37,985 bases of DNA, taken from the NCBI GenBank assembly GCA_000697335.1, contig JNEM01011766.1:1-37985 (forward strand). Direction: 5' to 3'. This document shows, piece by piece, positions 11,620 through 22,999 of the stretch (position 1 is the first letter of the stretch; each line of letters begins with the position of its first letter). Under the pieces are notes generated by a model. It had not been told where the DNA came from. It was given only the letters and a program-made list of their open reading frames with translations, and did no database searches. This stretch comes from Conidiobolus incongruus B7586. Taxonomy: Eukaryota; Entomophthoromycota; Entomophthoromycetes; Entomophthorales; Conidiobolaceae. A program made the position numbers and the translations under genes.

Positions 11620-14600
11620 ATGGCTGACGATTTCGATCCAAATTTCAATCCAGCATTAGAGGATTTATTCAATAATCCCTTCGGCATTCCAAATGACGAA
11701 GAAGTAGTTCCCAACCAAGAAAAGATTCATCAAACCCAAGACAAAGACCAAAATGAAACAGCTAATGACGATTTGCTATCATTCAGCAACATTATGAATC
11801 TTAATACATTTAGTTCTATACAAAATTTGGAGGTTGACGATGAGGACAAGTATAATTACGAAAGTCAGAGAGTTGAGGAGAAAGATGAAACTGAAAATTT
11901 TTCAAAGAATGAGGAAGCTTTTCGGGATTGGGACAAGTTTCAGAGGGAGTTGGATTTTGAGTTGACCGCTTACGAAACTACGACTTTATCTCAGGAAATG
12001 CAACTGGAGGAAAAGGAGGCGGAGAAAGAAGTGGAAATGATTGAGGATATTATAATCCCTGATGTTGATGAAATTCCCCAAGAAGTTGAAAAATTACCGG
12101 AGAGTGCATATAGTAGGCCTCCTGAAGATAAACCTTTTATGATGGCGAATACGAGCAGTGGTCAAACACTATATATTCCTATACTATCACGCGACAATTT
12201 AGTCAACACTACCAATAAACCACCACAAAATCAACACAAAGAAGGTCACCAGGGCTACATCAGCGAAAACATCTACCGCATTATCCAAAACATCGAGGAG
12301 AACAATCTCCTGTTCCAATCAAAAGCACCTTCAGATACCGCATACACCCCAACCATGGACAACTCGAAACTGTGGGTAGACAGGTACAATCCCAAGGAGT
12401 TTATGGATTTAACAGGTGATGACAGACTGAACAGAATGGCCCTCAGCTGGCTCAAACTCTGGGATTTTTGCGTATTTGGCAGACGCGTTCAAATCGGTTC
12501 AACTGCTACAAAGGTTTGGGGGAATTCCAAATTTAGAAGCAATTTTGTCAGTTGGGAGGATCAGCTCGTACCTAATGTAAGTTGTTACCATTATTTTATT
12601 ATAATTTGAATATTTAATATTATTCTAGAAAGATGATCCTTTGAAAAGACCCTCCCAAAAAATTTTAATGTTATGTGGACCTCCTGGTCTTGGTAAGACT
12701 AGTTTAGCTAGAATTATTGCAAAACACTCTGGATATGAACCTATGGAAATCAATGCAAGGTAAATCACTTATCAACATTTAATAATGCATTACACTCATT
12801 GATGTTCTAGTGACGATCGTACAGGAAATCTCGTCAAAGACAGAATCCAAGCTGCATTGGATACTCAGGGCCTTAAGCAAGATAGCTTACCAAAGTGTAT
12901 AATTTTGGACGAAATTGATGGTGCTGCTCAGCAAGGGGGCAATTTTGTAATTCAACATGTTCATATATTAATTAATATTAATAATTAATTTTACCTTTAG
13001 AACCTGATCAAATTACTAGTTCAGTTGAGTTCTAAAAAAGAGTTAGATCCTTCAGGTATTTAGAATACATTAAAAATATTCGAAATATTGACCAATTATT
13101 TGGATAGGTAAACCTGGCAAAAAGAAAAAGAAAGGTTTCGAATCTTTAAATTTGACAAGACCTATTATTTGTATTTGTAACGATCAGTAATCCTTATAGA
13201 AAATATCAAACAACTATTAGATATTAATATAATCTGATAGATTTGCACCTGTTCTTCGCGAATTACGTCCTAACTGCCTCATATTAAATCTCAAGCGAGC
13301 TACCAATTCTACTTTGACTAATCATTTGAAGAACATTTGTCAATTGGAAGGTGTCGAAGTCAACAGATACACTTTATCCACCTTAGTTGACCTCTGCGAT
13401 GGTGATATCAGAAATTGTTTGAACAATTTACAAGTAATATAACCATGTATTTTGAATATTTTTGTTAACTAACTCCATTTAGTTTTTAAGTGATAATCCC
13501 ACGAGAACCATTCATGCTCACATGGTCACTCAGGGACATTTAGCTGTGAAGAATGTACAACCATCGCTCTTCACCATCTGGGATTCCATTTTCAATTTAC
13601 CCGATTGGAGAACCCAGCGCAAGGAGTCTTTCCAAGTGACTTTAGATCAGAGCGGAAATATCGGTAAATTTATAACGTGGAATGGATGTATGAGTTATTA
13701 ATATGTGAATTTAGTTAAGACGAAGCGTAATTTGGATAGATTATGGTACTTGATAGGTAGCTTTGGTAATTTGGACAAAGTTATGGAAGGTAAAATAATA
13801 CAACATACTATCATTATTCCAACTAACAATGATTAGGCTGCTTCGACCACTTCCTATCCTCCCGTTACATGGACCTCTACATGACCAAGTTGGATACCGC
13901 TTACGAATGGCTAGGCTTCTACGATACTATCAACACTCAAATCAACCACCAACAAAAATTCGAATTGTACGACTACTTACCTAGCTGTGCCGTCCAATTC
14001 CACTTTTTGTTTGCATCTGCAGTCAAAGTTAAGATGGAGTTTCCCAAATTAGAGAGACAGGTAATCTAAATAACTAGACTCAAGTCAATGGTGTTTAACT
14101 ATTTGATATAGTTTAGAGAAATTGAATTCACTCATAAAAATTTACTCAAAAGCTTTATGAGAAATTTATCGCAGACAATGAAATATAACCTCACTACCAA
14201 CAATCTTATTCAGGATCAGTTATACTATTGGTGGATGATTCTAAATCCTAAGAATTTAGAAGTAAATATTATGATATTAATTTTTGAATTAGTTGATACT
14301 CATATTTATGATAGATATCTCCTAGCATTCAACTTCAAGACAAATTAGACCCCATCGACCAATTGACCCAGTTAATGATTGAAATGAATATGTTTTATAA
14401 ACAGATTCCAAGTGAAAATAGTCACTTAATGTTATATAAATTGGAGCCGTAATTTTTAACCTAATACTCATTATATTTAATACTAATTTTTGATAGACCT
14501 ATTGATGATTTAGTCCAGTACCCATCATTACCTCAAGATTTAACCAAATCACAAATTGGAATTACTAATTCGCTTAAATCTGATGTTATTGGCAAAATTA

Positions 14601-15116
14601 ATCAAAAGGTAATAAACATATATCATTTGCCGAATTATTTATTAAAACAGATTTAGTTGGAAGCTCATCGTATCAAAATGTCCGAACAGAATACATTCGT
14701 TAAAAAAGCTACTAGGACTAGGAAGGATGATATTTCTAGTACACAATCTGTTTCGCAAAACGTAAGAATCACCAATAATTATATTATATTATATTATATT
14801 AATTTTGTATTAGCCTCAAATCTCTACTCAACTCCAACCTAAACCACTACCAGAAAATCACAAGGAAATGACAAGGTCGCAAAAATTCAAGAATTTTTTC
14901 AAACGCAAAGTACCTATTCCTACGCCTACCACTCCCTCAGACTCTTCTCAGTCCCTATCAGCGTTTGATTCAGAAGCACTGGAAGAATTGATAGAACCTC
15001 CGGCGAAGCACTTGAAAACGAATCCAAATGTAGGCAGCTCGCAAGTTTGGTACCGACATCAAGAGAAGTTCACTAATGCAGTAAAAACGAGAGTCACTGT
15101 GAGTGATTTCTTTTAG
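11620..15116 (+). CDS. CTF18: CTF18: alternative clamp-loader large subunit, 14 exons
   Basis: The large subunit of the Ctf18-RFC complex, which loads or unloads PCNA at forks and supports sister-chromatid cohesion. Exons are 11620-12576, 12629-12759, 12811-12946, 13001-13055, 13108-13186, 13241-13433, 13483-13663, 13715-13789, 13837-14060, 14112-14261, 14315-14448, 14497-14608, 14657-14761 and 14814-15116. Phases agree at every junction and give 944 residues, close to animal CTF18. An acidic, Glu-rich N-terminal region is followed by WVDRYNPKEFMDLTGDD, WLKLWDFCVFG, Walker A GPPGLGKT (about 336-343), INASDDRTGN, Walker B LDEIDG (about 395-400), a Lys run KKKKK, sensor-like IICICND and the APVLRELRPN segment. 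The C terminus, WYRHQEKFTNAVKTRVTVSDFF, matches the conserved tail that binds Ctf8-Dcc1. ATG 11620 (MADDFDPNF) is chosen because the frame 30 bases upstream starts with TTG. All 13 introns are 47-54 nt with GTA donors and TAG acceptors. Confidence 0.95.
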
Positions 15117-17148
15117 ATCTGATATACGATAGTTTGAGTAGTTACAATATACTTTAAAACTTCAAGTTGAATAATATTTATAAGTACTAAACATCTCTAA
15201 TTCACCTTATTTTTTCAAATATTTCTAAATTATTGAATTTAATAATTAATTTTAATTATATATTTTATTTCAAAAGTTTTTTTTAAAATTTTAATTATTA
15301 ATTAATTTTTGTAAAATAATTTAATATCTTTAAAATTTACTATTTTAATTAATTTTTTTTATAAATTGATATTTATTTCTACTTATAATTCATTAATTTA
15401 ACATTTTAATTGAAAATTTTGAATAATTAATATTTAATAGAATGTCAATAATATTTTGTGCAAATTGATGAATATGCTATTTCAACCTGTATGGTTAATA
15501 ATTCTAAATATATATATTGAATCAATTTTATAATATTAGGACTAAAAAATTTGTTCAATATTAGATGAACTAAATATTTATCAACTCTTTATCTAACTTG
15601 AACTTATAATTGAATCTATTTTAACTAATTAAAGAATTATCCATGGATTATTCAAAGTTTGGTATTCTCCCGCAAACACCATGATTACATTCTACCCTTT
15701 GGAAAGAATTAGTTTGACACTAGATTTCTTCATTTATGAGAAACTGAAATTAATTTGTTAATAACATGTTTCCAGCTTTACATAATTTCAATTTATGAGA
15801 ATGATCAATTTTTGAGATATAATAGTTGTCAGAGGTATAAAAATAAACAATGGTATAAATAACATTTTAAAAATTTTGAAATTTATTAATATTGAAAGCC
15901 AATATTGAATCAAAGATATCCTATATATAAAACTGAGAATTGCTAAATTCATAATATATACCATTGGATTGTTTTCCACTTATAAGATTTCTTTGTTCAT
16001 CTTATACTTAATGTTTCAGGAAAATTTTAAATATTCCATGCATATTAAATGAAAAGATTTGATTTGTTATATATCCATCATTGATTGGATAATCTATCTG
16101 ACAATTAATGGGTTAACTATAGCTTCAAATAGTAATTTATTATCAATTTTATATTTAAAATCTCAAGTATTTGGCCAAAGCCAAAACATATCAAATGTCT
16201 TAATATATATTTTTAATATATTTTATTTATTAATCAACTATTTAATTTCAATAAGCTAATACAAGATTAAATTTTGTTGATTGATAATATCATTGTAACA
16301 ATTTATTAGCTGATTCGTTTTATCAATTGAACCTTGGATAATTTCTAATATTAGATTTGATTCCAAATTTATTTAATTTTCATATTTAATAAAATTAATT
16401 CATAATAATCAAAACTATTATTAATTACTTTGTTTTATAGATTTTAAATATTTTAAATTAATTAATATCAAAGCTCCATTATATTTATATTAACTCAATT
16501 TATTTTACATTTACAAGATATTATATATATTTAAATTGAATAAAATGATTAATATTTCAAAAAATATTACTAGTAAGAATAATATTGATCACTATAAAAT
16601 ATATAATCAAGATTTATATTGATCACTTTCAATAAATTGGGTAATATAATCTAAATCATTGGAAATTTATTTTATAATATGGAATATATTTTGTCTATAA
16701 CTCGAATAACATCTGTTAACTAATATATAATTTGAATAATTTTAAATTAATTTTTTAACCCATAATTTTAATTTAAAATTTAGTAGTGATGTAATTCGAA
16801 TTCCAATTAATTAAAATGAAATTATTATAAAATTGAAAGTTGAATTAATCAATTTAAGAAAATTATTTAAGTATACTAATTACAATATCAAGTATATACT
16901 ACACTCACTATCATTCAACTTACATTATTAATTATTAATCAGGATTAATATTTACAGCGTTTGTTAATTGGAGTATTTTCAAATTTGCTTGTGACTTGTA
17001 ATTGAAGTTTTGAAATTGATATAATTAATTTGTAAGTTAAAATAAATTATTTTATATAATTTTATTATAATTAAATATAAAATATCATATTTTAGTTTAT
17101 CTATTATGATTTATTAATAATTTTATACTTTCTTTTAGAGATTGTATT
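15117..17148. other. Two-kilobase intergenic A+T-rich region
   Basis: I see no gene here. Short frames at 15788-15979 (minus) and 16059-16259 (plus) are made of A+T-rich codons (Ile, Leu, Asn, Tyr) and look like chance frames. A small patch at 15650-15720 is less A+T-rich but not coding in any convincing way. Confidence 0.5.
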
Positions 17149-17841
17149 ATGGCTTTAATAAATAGGAACGATCTTAGTAGTTTTATAGTGAATCCATTAT
17201 CCTCATTCCATATCCTATTATTCGTTGGGGTAATATCCTACTTTGCAAGAAAAATGTTAGAGCCTTCATTCTCGGCTATTGGACACTCCATAATTCTTAT
17301 AACTTTACTATCCGTGTGGTTAGGTATGATCCTCGCCATTTCATTTATGGAATCGTGGGTCAAATTCCTAGCTCCAAGTCTCACTCTAATGTCTGGAGTA
17401 GATGCGGGTCGCCACGTGTTTAGCGTCCTAAATAAATGTGAAATTGTCATAGTTGTAACACTTCTTCATATGCTTGAAATGCAGTGGAGCTCGCCCCAAC
17501 TTCAGGATCCTTACAATAAGTTGGATTTGGAATGGTTACATTTGATGATTTTATTACCTATCAGTCTCGTTTGCTTCTTACAAACTTGTTGGTTGCTACC
17601 TGCCCTTCTGTCCAAAAGTCAGCAGGTGATTGCTAATGCTTCTGGGAACCATAGTACCTCAGCGTCTGGTACAGGTTCCAATGCTAGGAATTTGCCAAAT
17701 TCTAGAACTTCTAATAGGTCATTCTCGCATTCGTTATACGTATTGACTGAAATTGTCAAAGTGTTCAGTTTAGTCAGTTCTTTGAGCATTATTTACTTTT
17801 CTATAGTGACCTATGTCAAACAAATTGCTATTAATCCTTGA
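17149..17841 (+). CDS. Multi-pass membrane protein of unknown function
   Basis: A 230-residue single-exon protein with about five predicted membrane helices: residues 18-33, 43-66, 94-110, 129-152 and 205-223. A Ser/Asn-rich loop (about residues 160-200, including NASGNHSTSASGTGS) lies before the last helix. The most distinctive stretch is VWLGMILAISFMESWVKF followed by APSLTL and DAGRHVFSVLN. From memory this resembles small four-helix inner-membrane proteins of proteobacteria that have the pattern WLG..LGISF.EA..KF.AP..TL..G...GR.VF..LN. That resemblance is unverified. The frame has balanced codon use and clearly lower A+T than its flanks, which supports real coding. Transcription is in the same direction as CTF18 and the zinc-finger gene, but spacing gives no functional link. 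Confidence 0.75.
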   Translation: MALINRNDLSSFIVNPLSSFHILLFVGVISYFARKMLEPSFSAIGHSIILITLLSVWLGMILAISFMESWVKFLAPSLTLMSGVDAGRHVFSVLNKCEIVIVVTLLHMLEMQWSSPQLQDPYNKLDLEWLHLMILLPISLVCFLQTCWLLPALLSKSQQVIANASGNHSTSASGTGSNARNLPNSRTSNRSFSHSLYVLTEIVKVFSLVSSLSIIYFSIVTYVKQIAINP

Positions 17842-18024
17842 AACTTGAATAAAATTTACTTTTGTTATGAATTTAAATACTTAGTAAAAATGATAAAAAA
17901 GAGTTAATATCATTTTTAATATTAACTTTATGATAAAGTTTGATAAATCAATAACATAATATTATAAATAATGGATTTAAATACCTTCAGGCAAACCTGA
18001 TTCTTAATATATATTTTTTTTAAA

Positions 18025-18421
18025 ATGCCAAATCAAACCTCTGAATACAAGGAAACTAAACATTGTATTGATGAACCTCCAAGTCAAGAAGAAATCAATT
18101 CCATTGCTAAAGCTTTGGCAATGGATTTAAATGGATCTGGTAATTTTATTTTAACTATCAATAATGAATATTAATTAATTTCAATTAGGCCACTGTTACA
18201 AATGTCCCAACGGTCACCCAGTAACTAAATATCTCTCACTTTATTTTTAATACTAACCATTGTTATAGTACATTGTTGACAATTGTGGTACTCCTTTAGA
18301 AATTCACTATTGTTTCATTTGCAAGAAACCAATTGGAGGTTATGAGGAATTAGTTCAAGGAAATGAATTTGACAGGAATATGGATCAGTTGATTGCAAAA
18401 TATCAGAAAGATAAGGAATGA
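18025..18421 (+). CDS. Small stand-alone RZ-type zinc-finger protein
   Basis: A 99-residue protein encoded by three exons (18025-18139, 18189-18220, 18269-18421). The introns of 49 and 48 nt have the same GTA...TAG form as in CTF18, and the exon phases agree. Residues about 39-73 form an RZ-type zinc finger, the short domain found near the C terminus of the large proteins ZNFX1 and RNF213. The motif is HCYKCPNGHPYIVDNCG, then CFICKKPIGG, with C44, H48, C64 and C67 as likely zinc ligands and the conserved C55. Here almost the whole protein is this finger, with a 38-residue charged N-terminal part and a short basic/acidic tail. In the big family members the finger binds nucleic acid or acts in ubiquitin transfer; the role of a stand-alone copy is unknown. 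The tail ends in TGA at 18419-18421. Confidence 0.85.
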
Positions 18422-19615
18422 AAGAAGCAGGATTATTCAATCAATCATTGATATTGATTCGATGGTAAAATTAAATCAATTCAAATTACTATTCGATTTT
18501 GTTAATAAATTCATTATTTTGATCAATAAATATTATTTTAATATTATTAAATATTATGAAAACAATAACTTTAAAATAAATAATATAAATATTAAAAATC
18601 ATAAAAACTTATAATATTTTCTATAAAATTTCTTGGTAAATAACATCATTTATATTCAATCCTTTTGAATTATCAATTATAATTTTAAAATAATAAAGTA
18701 AATATTAATGTAACTTTTGAAAGTTATATATATATTACAAATCTAGAAATTTCTAAAAAATATATTTAATATAATTTGTATTTAATTAAATAAATCTAAT
18801 CAATATTTTCATAATATCAAAAAAAATTATAATTAAAAACATTAAATTAATTTAAAAAAAGAATATAATAAAATAAACCATGTATATTATTTTTTTAAAT
18901 ATTTTTTAGTATAATTTTTAACTATTAATCTTTTTATAGAGTATTCCAAAAGGATACACCATGTAAACAAGTAATTTCAAAGATAGGTAAATTTAGGGAT
19001 AAGTAACTTGGTTTATTATTTGATTTCTTCTTTTGACTCTCTTATCTATTCAGTGTAATATGTGGTGCATATATAACACATTCTAATGTATTGCAAATAT
19101 AAGGCATTGTAAAACTAAGGTTAATTTATAATTAAATTCTAATTTGATAATAAATAATTTGTTCAGGTTGATTCCTAATTCTAATTATTTAATTGATTAC
19201 TTACACTTTTTTAAAATAATTTTTGAAATTTTTAATTCAATTGTATTTAATTTTGTTTCAAATATGTTTAGCCGAAGATTACCAAATATGGAGTTTAATA
19301 TGCATTTTTCGAAATTAATTGATTTATTATAGGCTCTTAGTATGGTTTAATATTGTAGTAAGTTAAAAATTTTATAAAATGAATAGAATAACTATAGTTA
19401 TATATTCAATTATATATATATATATTAAGATCAAATGGTTAATTTTCTCTATTTAAAGTAGTTATTATTTTATCATGCGTTAAAATATCCATTTTTTCGA
19501 AAGTTAAGCCCAATAAAAATGAAAAAATTCTCACATTTGTTCAATTGGTACCACATCAAAAACCATAAATTAACTAACCATAAATTAATTAACTCTAACA
19601 AATAATATATAAATT
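18422..19615. other. Intergenic A+T-rich DNA
   Basis: I see no gene here. Frames at 18393-18614 and 19144-19332 are Ile/Asn/Phe-rich and look like chance frames. There is a TA dinucleotide run near 19400-19425. The end of this stretch should contain the IDI1 promoter. Confidence 0.5.
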
Positions 19616-19623
19616 CAAGTTTG
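19616..19623 (+). promoter_or_regulatory. Possible TATA box of IDI1
   Basis: TATATAAA lies 77 bases upstream of the IDI1 ATG. The spacing is reasonable, but TATA-like strings are frequent here, so this is only a candidate. Confidence 0.3.
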
Positions 19624-19681
19624 AATTGAGTTTCTATTGCTTTTTAAATTGAATAAATATATATACATACGAATAATATAA

Positions 19682-20450
<769 letters not shown>

Positions 20451-21440
20451 TCTTATGCTAATTCAATTTTATTATATCATTTATCCACCACTATACTTGT
20501 CTTTCTCCACCCAAGAACTTTTCAAAATATTATTATCCAAACAAATTTAAAGCCACCTAATTCCTTTAGTTCTCAGTTCGATCTATTTTTTTATTGAATA
20601 TAGTTTGATAATAAATAACTCTAATTGTTATCACTAAAAAAGTTTACAATATTTTATTATTGAATAATTTATTATTATGAAAAACTAGAAAAATTAATAT
20701 TATGATCAATTATTACTAAATTGGGAAATTTTATTTTATCATTTAATTTTAATTTTACTCAAATAATTAATTAAAATTATAATTTATTAGAATATAAATT
20801 ATTATATTAACATTAAAAATTATATTGATATGTGAGGATAATATTATAAAACTTTTTAATTCATATTAACAACCATTTTAAAATTTTTAGACTTTTTTTG
20901 ATTAATAGAAATCAATTTTTGAATCAAATTTTGAGATTTTCATAAAATACTCAATAGAATGAATAGTTCAAATTAACTTTAGTATATCAATATTAGAAAC
21001 AAAGAGAATAATGACAATTAACAACAGTTTCCAGAAATTTCGCACAATTATATGATTTTTTACTATCATTCTTTTAATAAAAATGATATAAATCACTTAA
21101 TTTTAGGAAATTAAAGATAAATAGTGATCATAAAATCCTCAAACTGTTAAAAAATTCTAAAGTGCAATGTTCATTGCGTCGAGTAATTGGAGCGATATAT
21201 TTTTAATAATTGTGGCTGTCTGATCACCATATCAATACTTGAGTCAATCACAATTATAATTTATCCAGATATGATAAATGAATAATATTTGATTTTATTG
21301 GTGGTTAATATTCAGCTGTGATAACAATGAATATAATAACAGGTTTTTTGTTTCAAATACTTAAATCTTAAATATCTGCGTCAGGGTTTCAAAGTGAGTT
21401 TATTAACACAAATTGAGGCTTAACCTCGAATCAACCATTT
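20451..21440. other. Intergenic A+T-rich DNA
   Basis: I see no gene here. The patch at 21160-21420 is somewhat less A+T-rich than the rest and precedes the decayed secreted-protein frame, so it may be that gene's old promoter. Confidence 0.45.
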
Positions 21441-21444
21441 AACA

Positions 21445-21830
21445 ATCATCAGCATTAAACTATTCATCTTGTTAACTCAGAGTTTCATATGCGAGGATAT
21501 CAATCTAGTCAACGAGAGTGACGATAAAACGATCACTGCAAAACTTGGCGGCAAGATTCATATTAATCTCGATCCAGCAAGTCCTTCCGGATATGCGACC
21601 AAGAATTCGTGGGGTGCTCCAACTGTGTCAGATACCAATATGCTGAGAAGCCATGGTAGCCATTCCAATTTGTTTTAAGCGGCCATCACTGTATATAGGG
21701 CCGATGAAGAAGAGATGCCTATTATTACTTTGCATAAAGATTGACAAGCTCAAATTCAAGGCTGCTTTCTTCAGGAATATTCGGGTGTCGAAAGTCGTGG
21801 TCAATATGAATTAGTATGATCACTTTCCTA
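21445..21830 (+). pseudogene. Remnant of a secreted-protein gene, unrecognised
   Basis: The frame reads ISIKLFILLTQSFICEDINLV, which looks like a signal peptide followed by a mature N terminus, but no ATG precedes it. It then continues TAKLGGKIHINLDPASPSGYATKNSW up to a stop at 21676-21678. Further related-looking sequence (YRADEEEMPIITLHKD, then QIQGCFLQEYSGVESRGQYELV) continues after frame changes to about 21817. Base composition is much less A+T-rich than the flanks, so this was coding once. The GGKIHINLDPASPSGY pattern is faintly like the chagasin (I42) inhibitor loop, but not enough to assign it. Confidence 0.5.
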
Positions 21831-22239
21831 ATCTTTCATGATAAGTTGTATTAATTTCATATTCATTATTTAAAATCAATTAACCAATCCTAACTAATAA
21901 ATTTTATTTCAAATCAATTGAAAGATTTTGGTAACTTAATACAGTATTAAAAAAATGATCCCAACTACTGATATGACCATATGACCTTATGACCACATCT
22001 GAAACAATTTATTACTATACCCCGTCCCAATTATAATATTTATCAAAAATTATCAATAAAACAGATTTAATTCCGTCTATATTTTATTATTTTTTAAAAT
22101 ACAAGTTATTTAGTTCAATTTATTAACAAAATTAATTCAACTAAAAACTCTATTTTTTTTAAATAAAACGTATTTGATTAAATTTGCTCTTCAATTTAGC
22201 TCCCTCCACTTACGGTTTCTTAACCATTTTAAACAAATT

Positions 22240-22980
22240 CTGACCATGAGTGCCTATCCAACTTAAACCAATTTTCAGGCTTTGATCCTCGTCCTTTTTC
22301 TGGTGGTAGTGGTAGTGATATTGGATGAACATTTTTCCAAAATTTGGAAGCAGTGGAAGCAACCATTCCACTCCGACCTCAATTTCGTATTGATTTAGGC
22401 CTGGCCAAACACTTCAGATGGAGTCTATTTGGATTTGTAGATGGCGAAGCACTAGGAAAATTCGAGGTGTTACTGGATGAATTCGGCTAGGACCCTACAT
22501 ACTATTGTGACATAAGATTGAGTTATCTTTCCCTGTAGCGCTTGAGTGGTAAACTGTCTAGGATCGGTGAAGTGATTAAATTCACTCGATTCCAGCTCTG
22601 GACGTTGAAGGGAATGATCTAGTTGTGGATGAGTTCCATAAAGATGTATTGCACATTGTTCATTTGGGTAAATTTGAAATGGAATTTGAGGATCCTTATG
22701 ATGATGTAGATAGTTTGGTGTAAGGCGCCCAAGTTGGAGTCTCGCTTCAAGCGTTGCTGCAGGAATTTAAGTATCGTTGCGATGATGCCAAGGTCCGGTT
22801 GGTGCTTGAAGGATCTCTATACAATTGTATGCGAATTCCAAATTGGATGCCAAAATTTCGCTGCAATCGGTCGGGGTGAGCATGATGGCTACAAAGTGAT
22901 TGATAGTGGTCCTGATTCCTTTAACTTCCATTATTTTTTGCTTCCAATGTCTTCCAATAGCCAGTCCGGAAATAATTGAA
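22240..22980 (+). pseudogene. Decayed gene of unknown family
   Basis: Coding-like pieces in changing frames include FDPRPFSGGSGSDIG, ATIPLRPQFRIDLGLAKHFRW and FVDGEALGKFEVLLDEFG followed by DPTYYCDIRL. Further pieces are RLSGKLSRIGEVIKF, VDEFHKDVLHIVHLGKFEME, DPYDDVDSLV, VGVSLQALLQEFKYRCDDAK and VRLVLEGSLYNC. In-frame TAG codons sit where Gln would fit (EFG-stop-DPT, LSL-stop-RLS), and there are several frame changes. I do not recognise the family. It may be a continuation of the secreted-protein remnant at 21445-21830, since both are on the plus strand 400 bases apart, but no shared domain proves this. Confidence 0.5.
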
Positions 22981-22999
22981 GAGTTGAAAATAGCGTATT

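Noticed and set aside
15788-16259. Short membrane-like frames rich in Ile, Leu, Asn
   Set aside because: Their composition is what A+T-rich random DNA encodes. They lack coding-type base composition, splice context or homology.
21520-21640. Chagasin (I42) protease-inhibitor domain
   Set aside because: Only a weak Gly/Pro/Tyr pattern fits and the other conserved loops are not visible, so no name was given.
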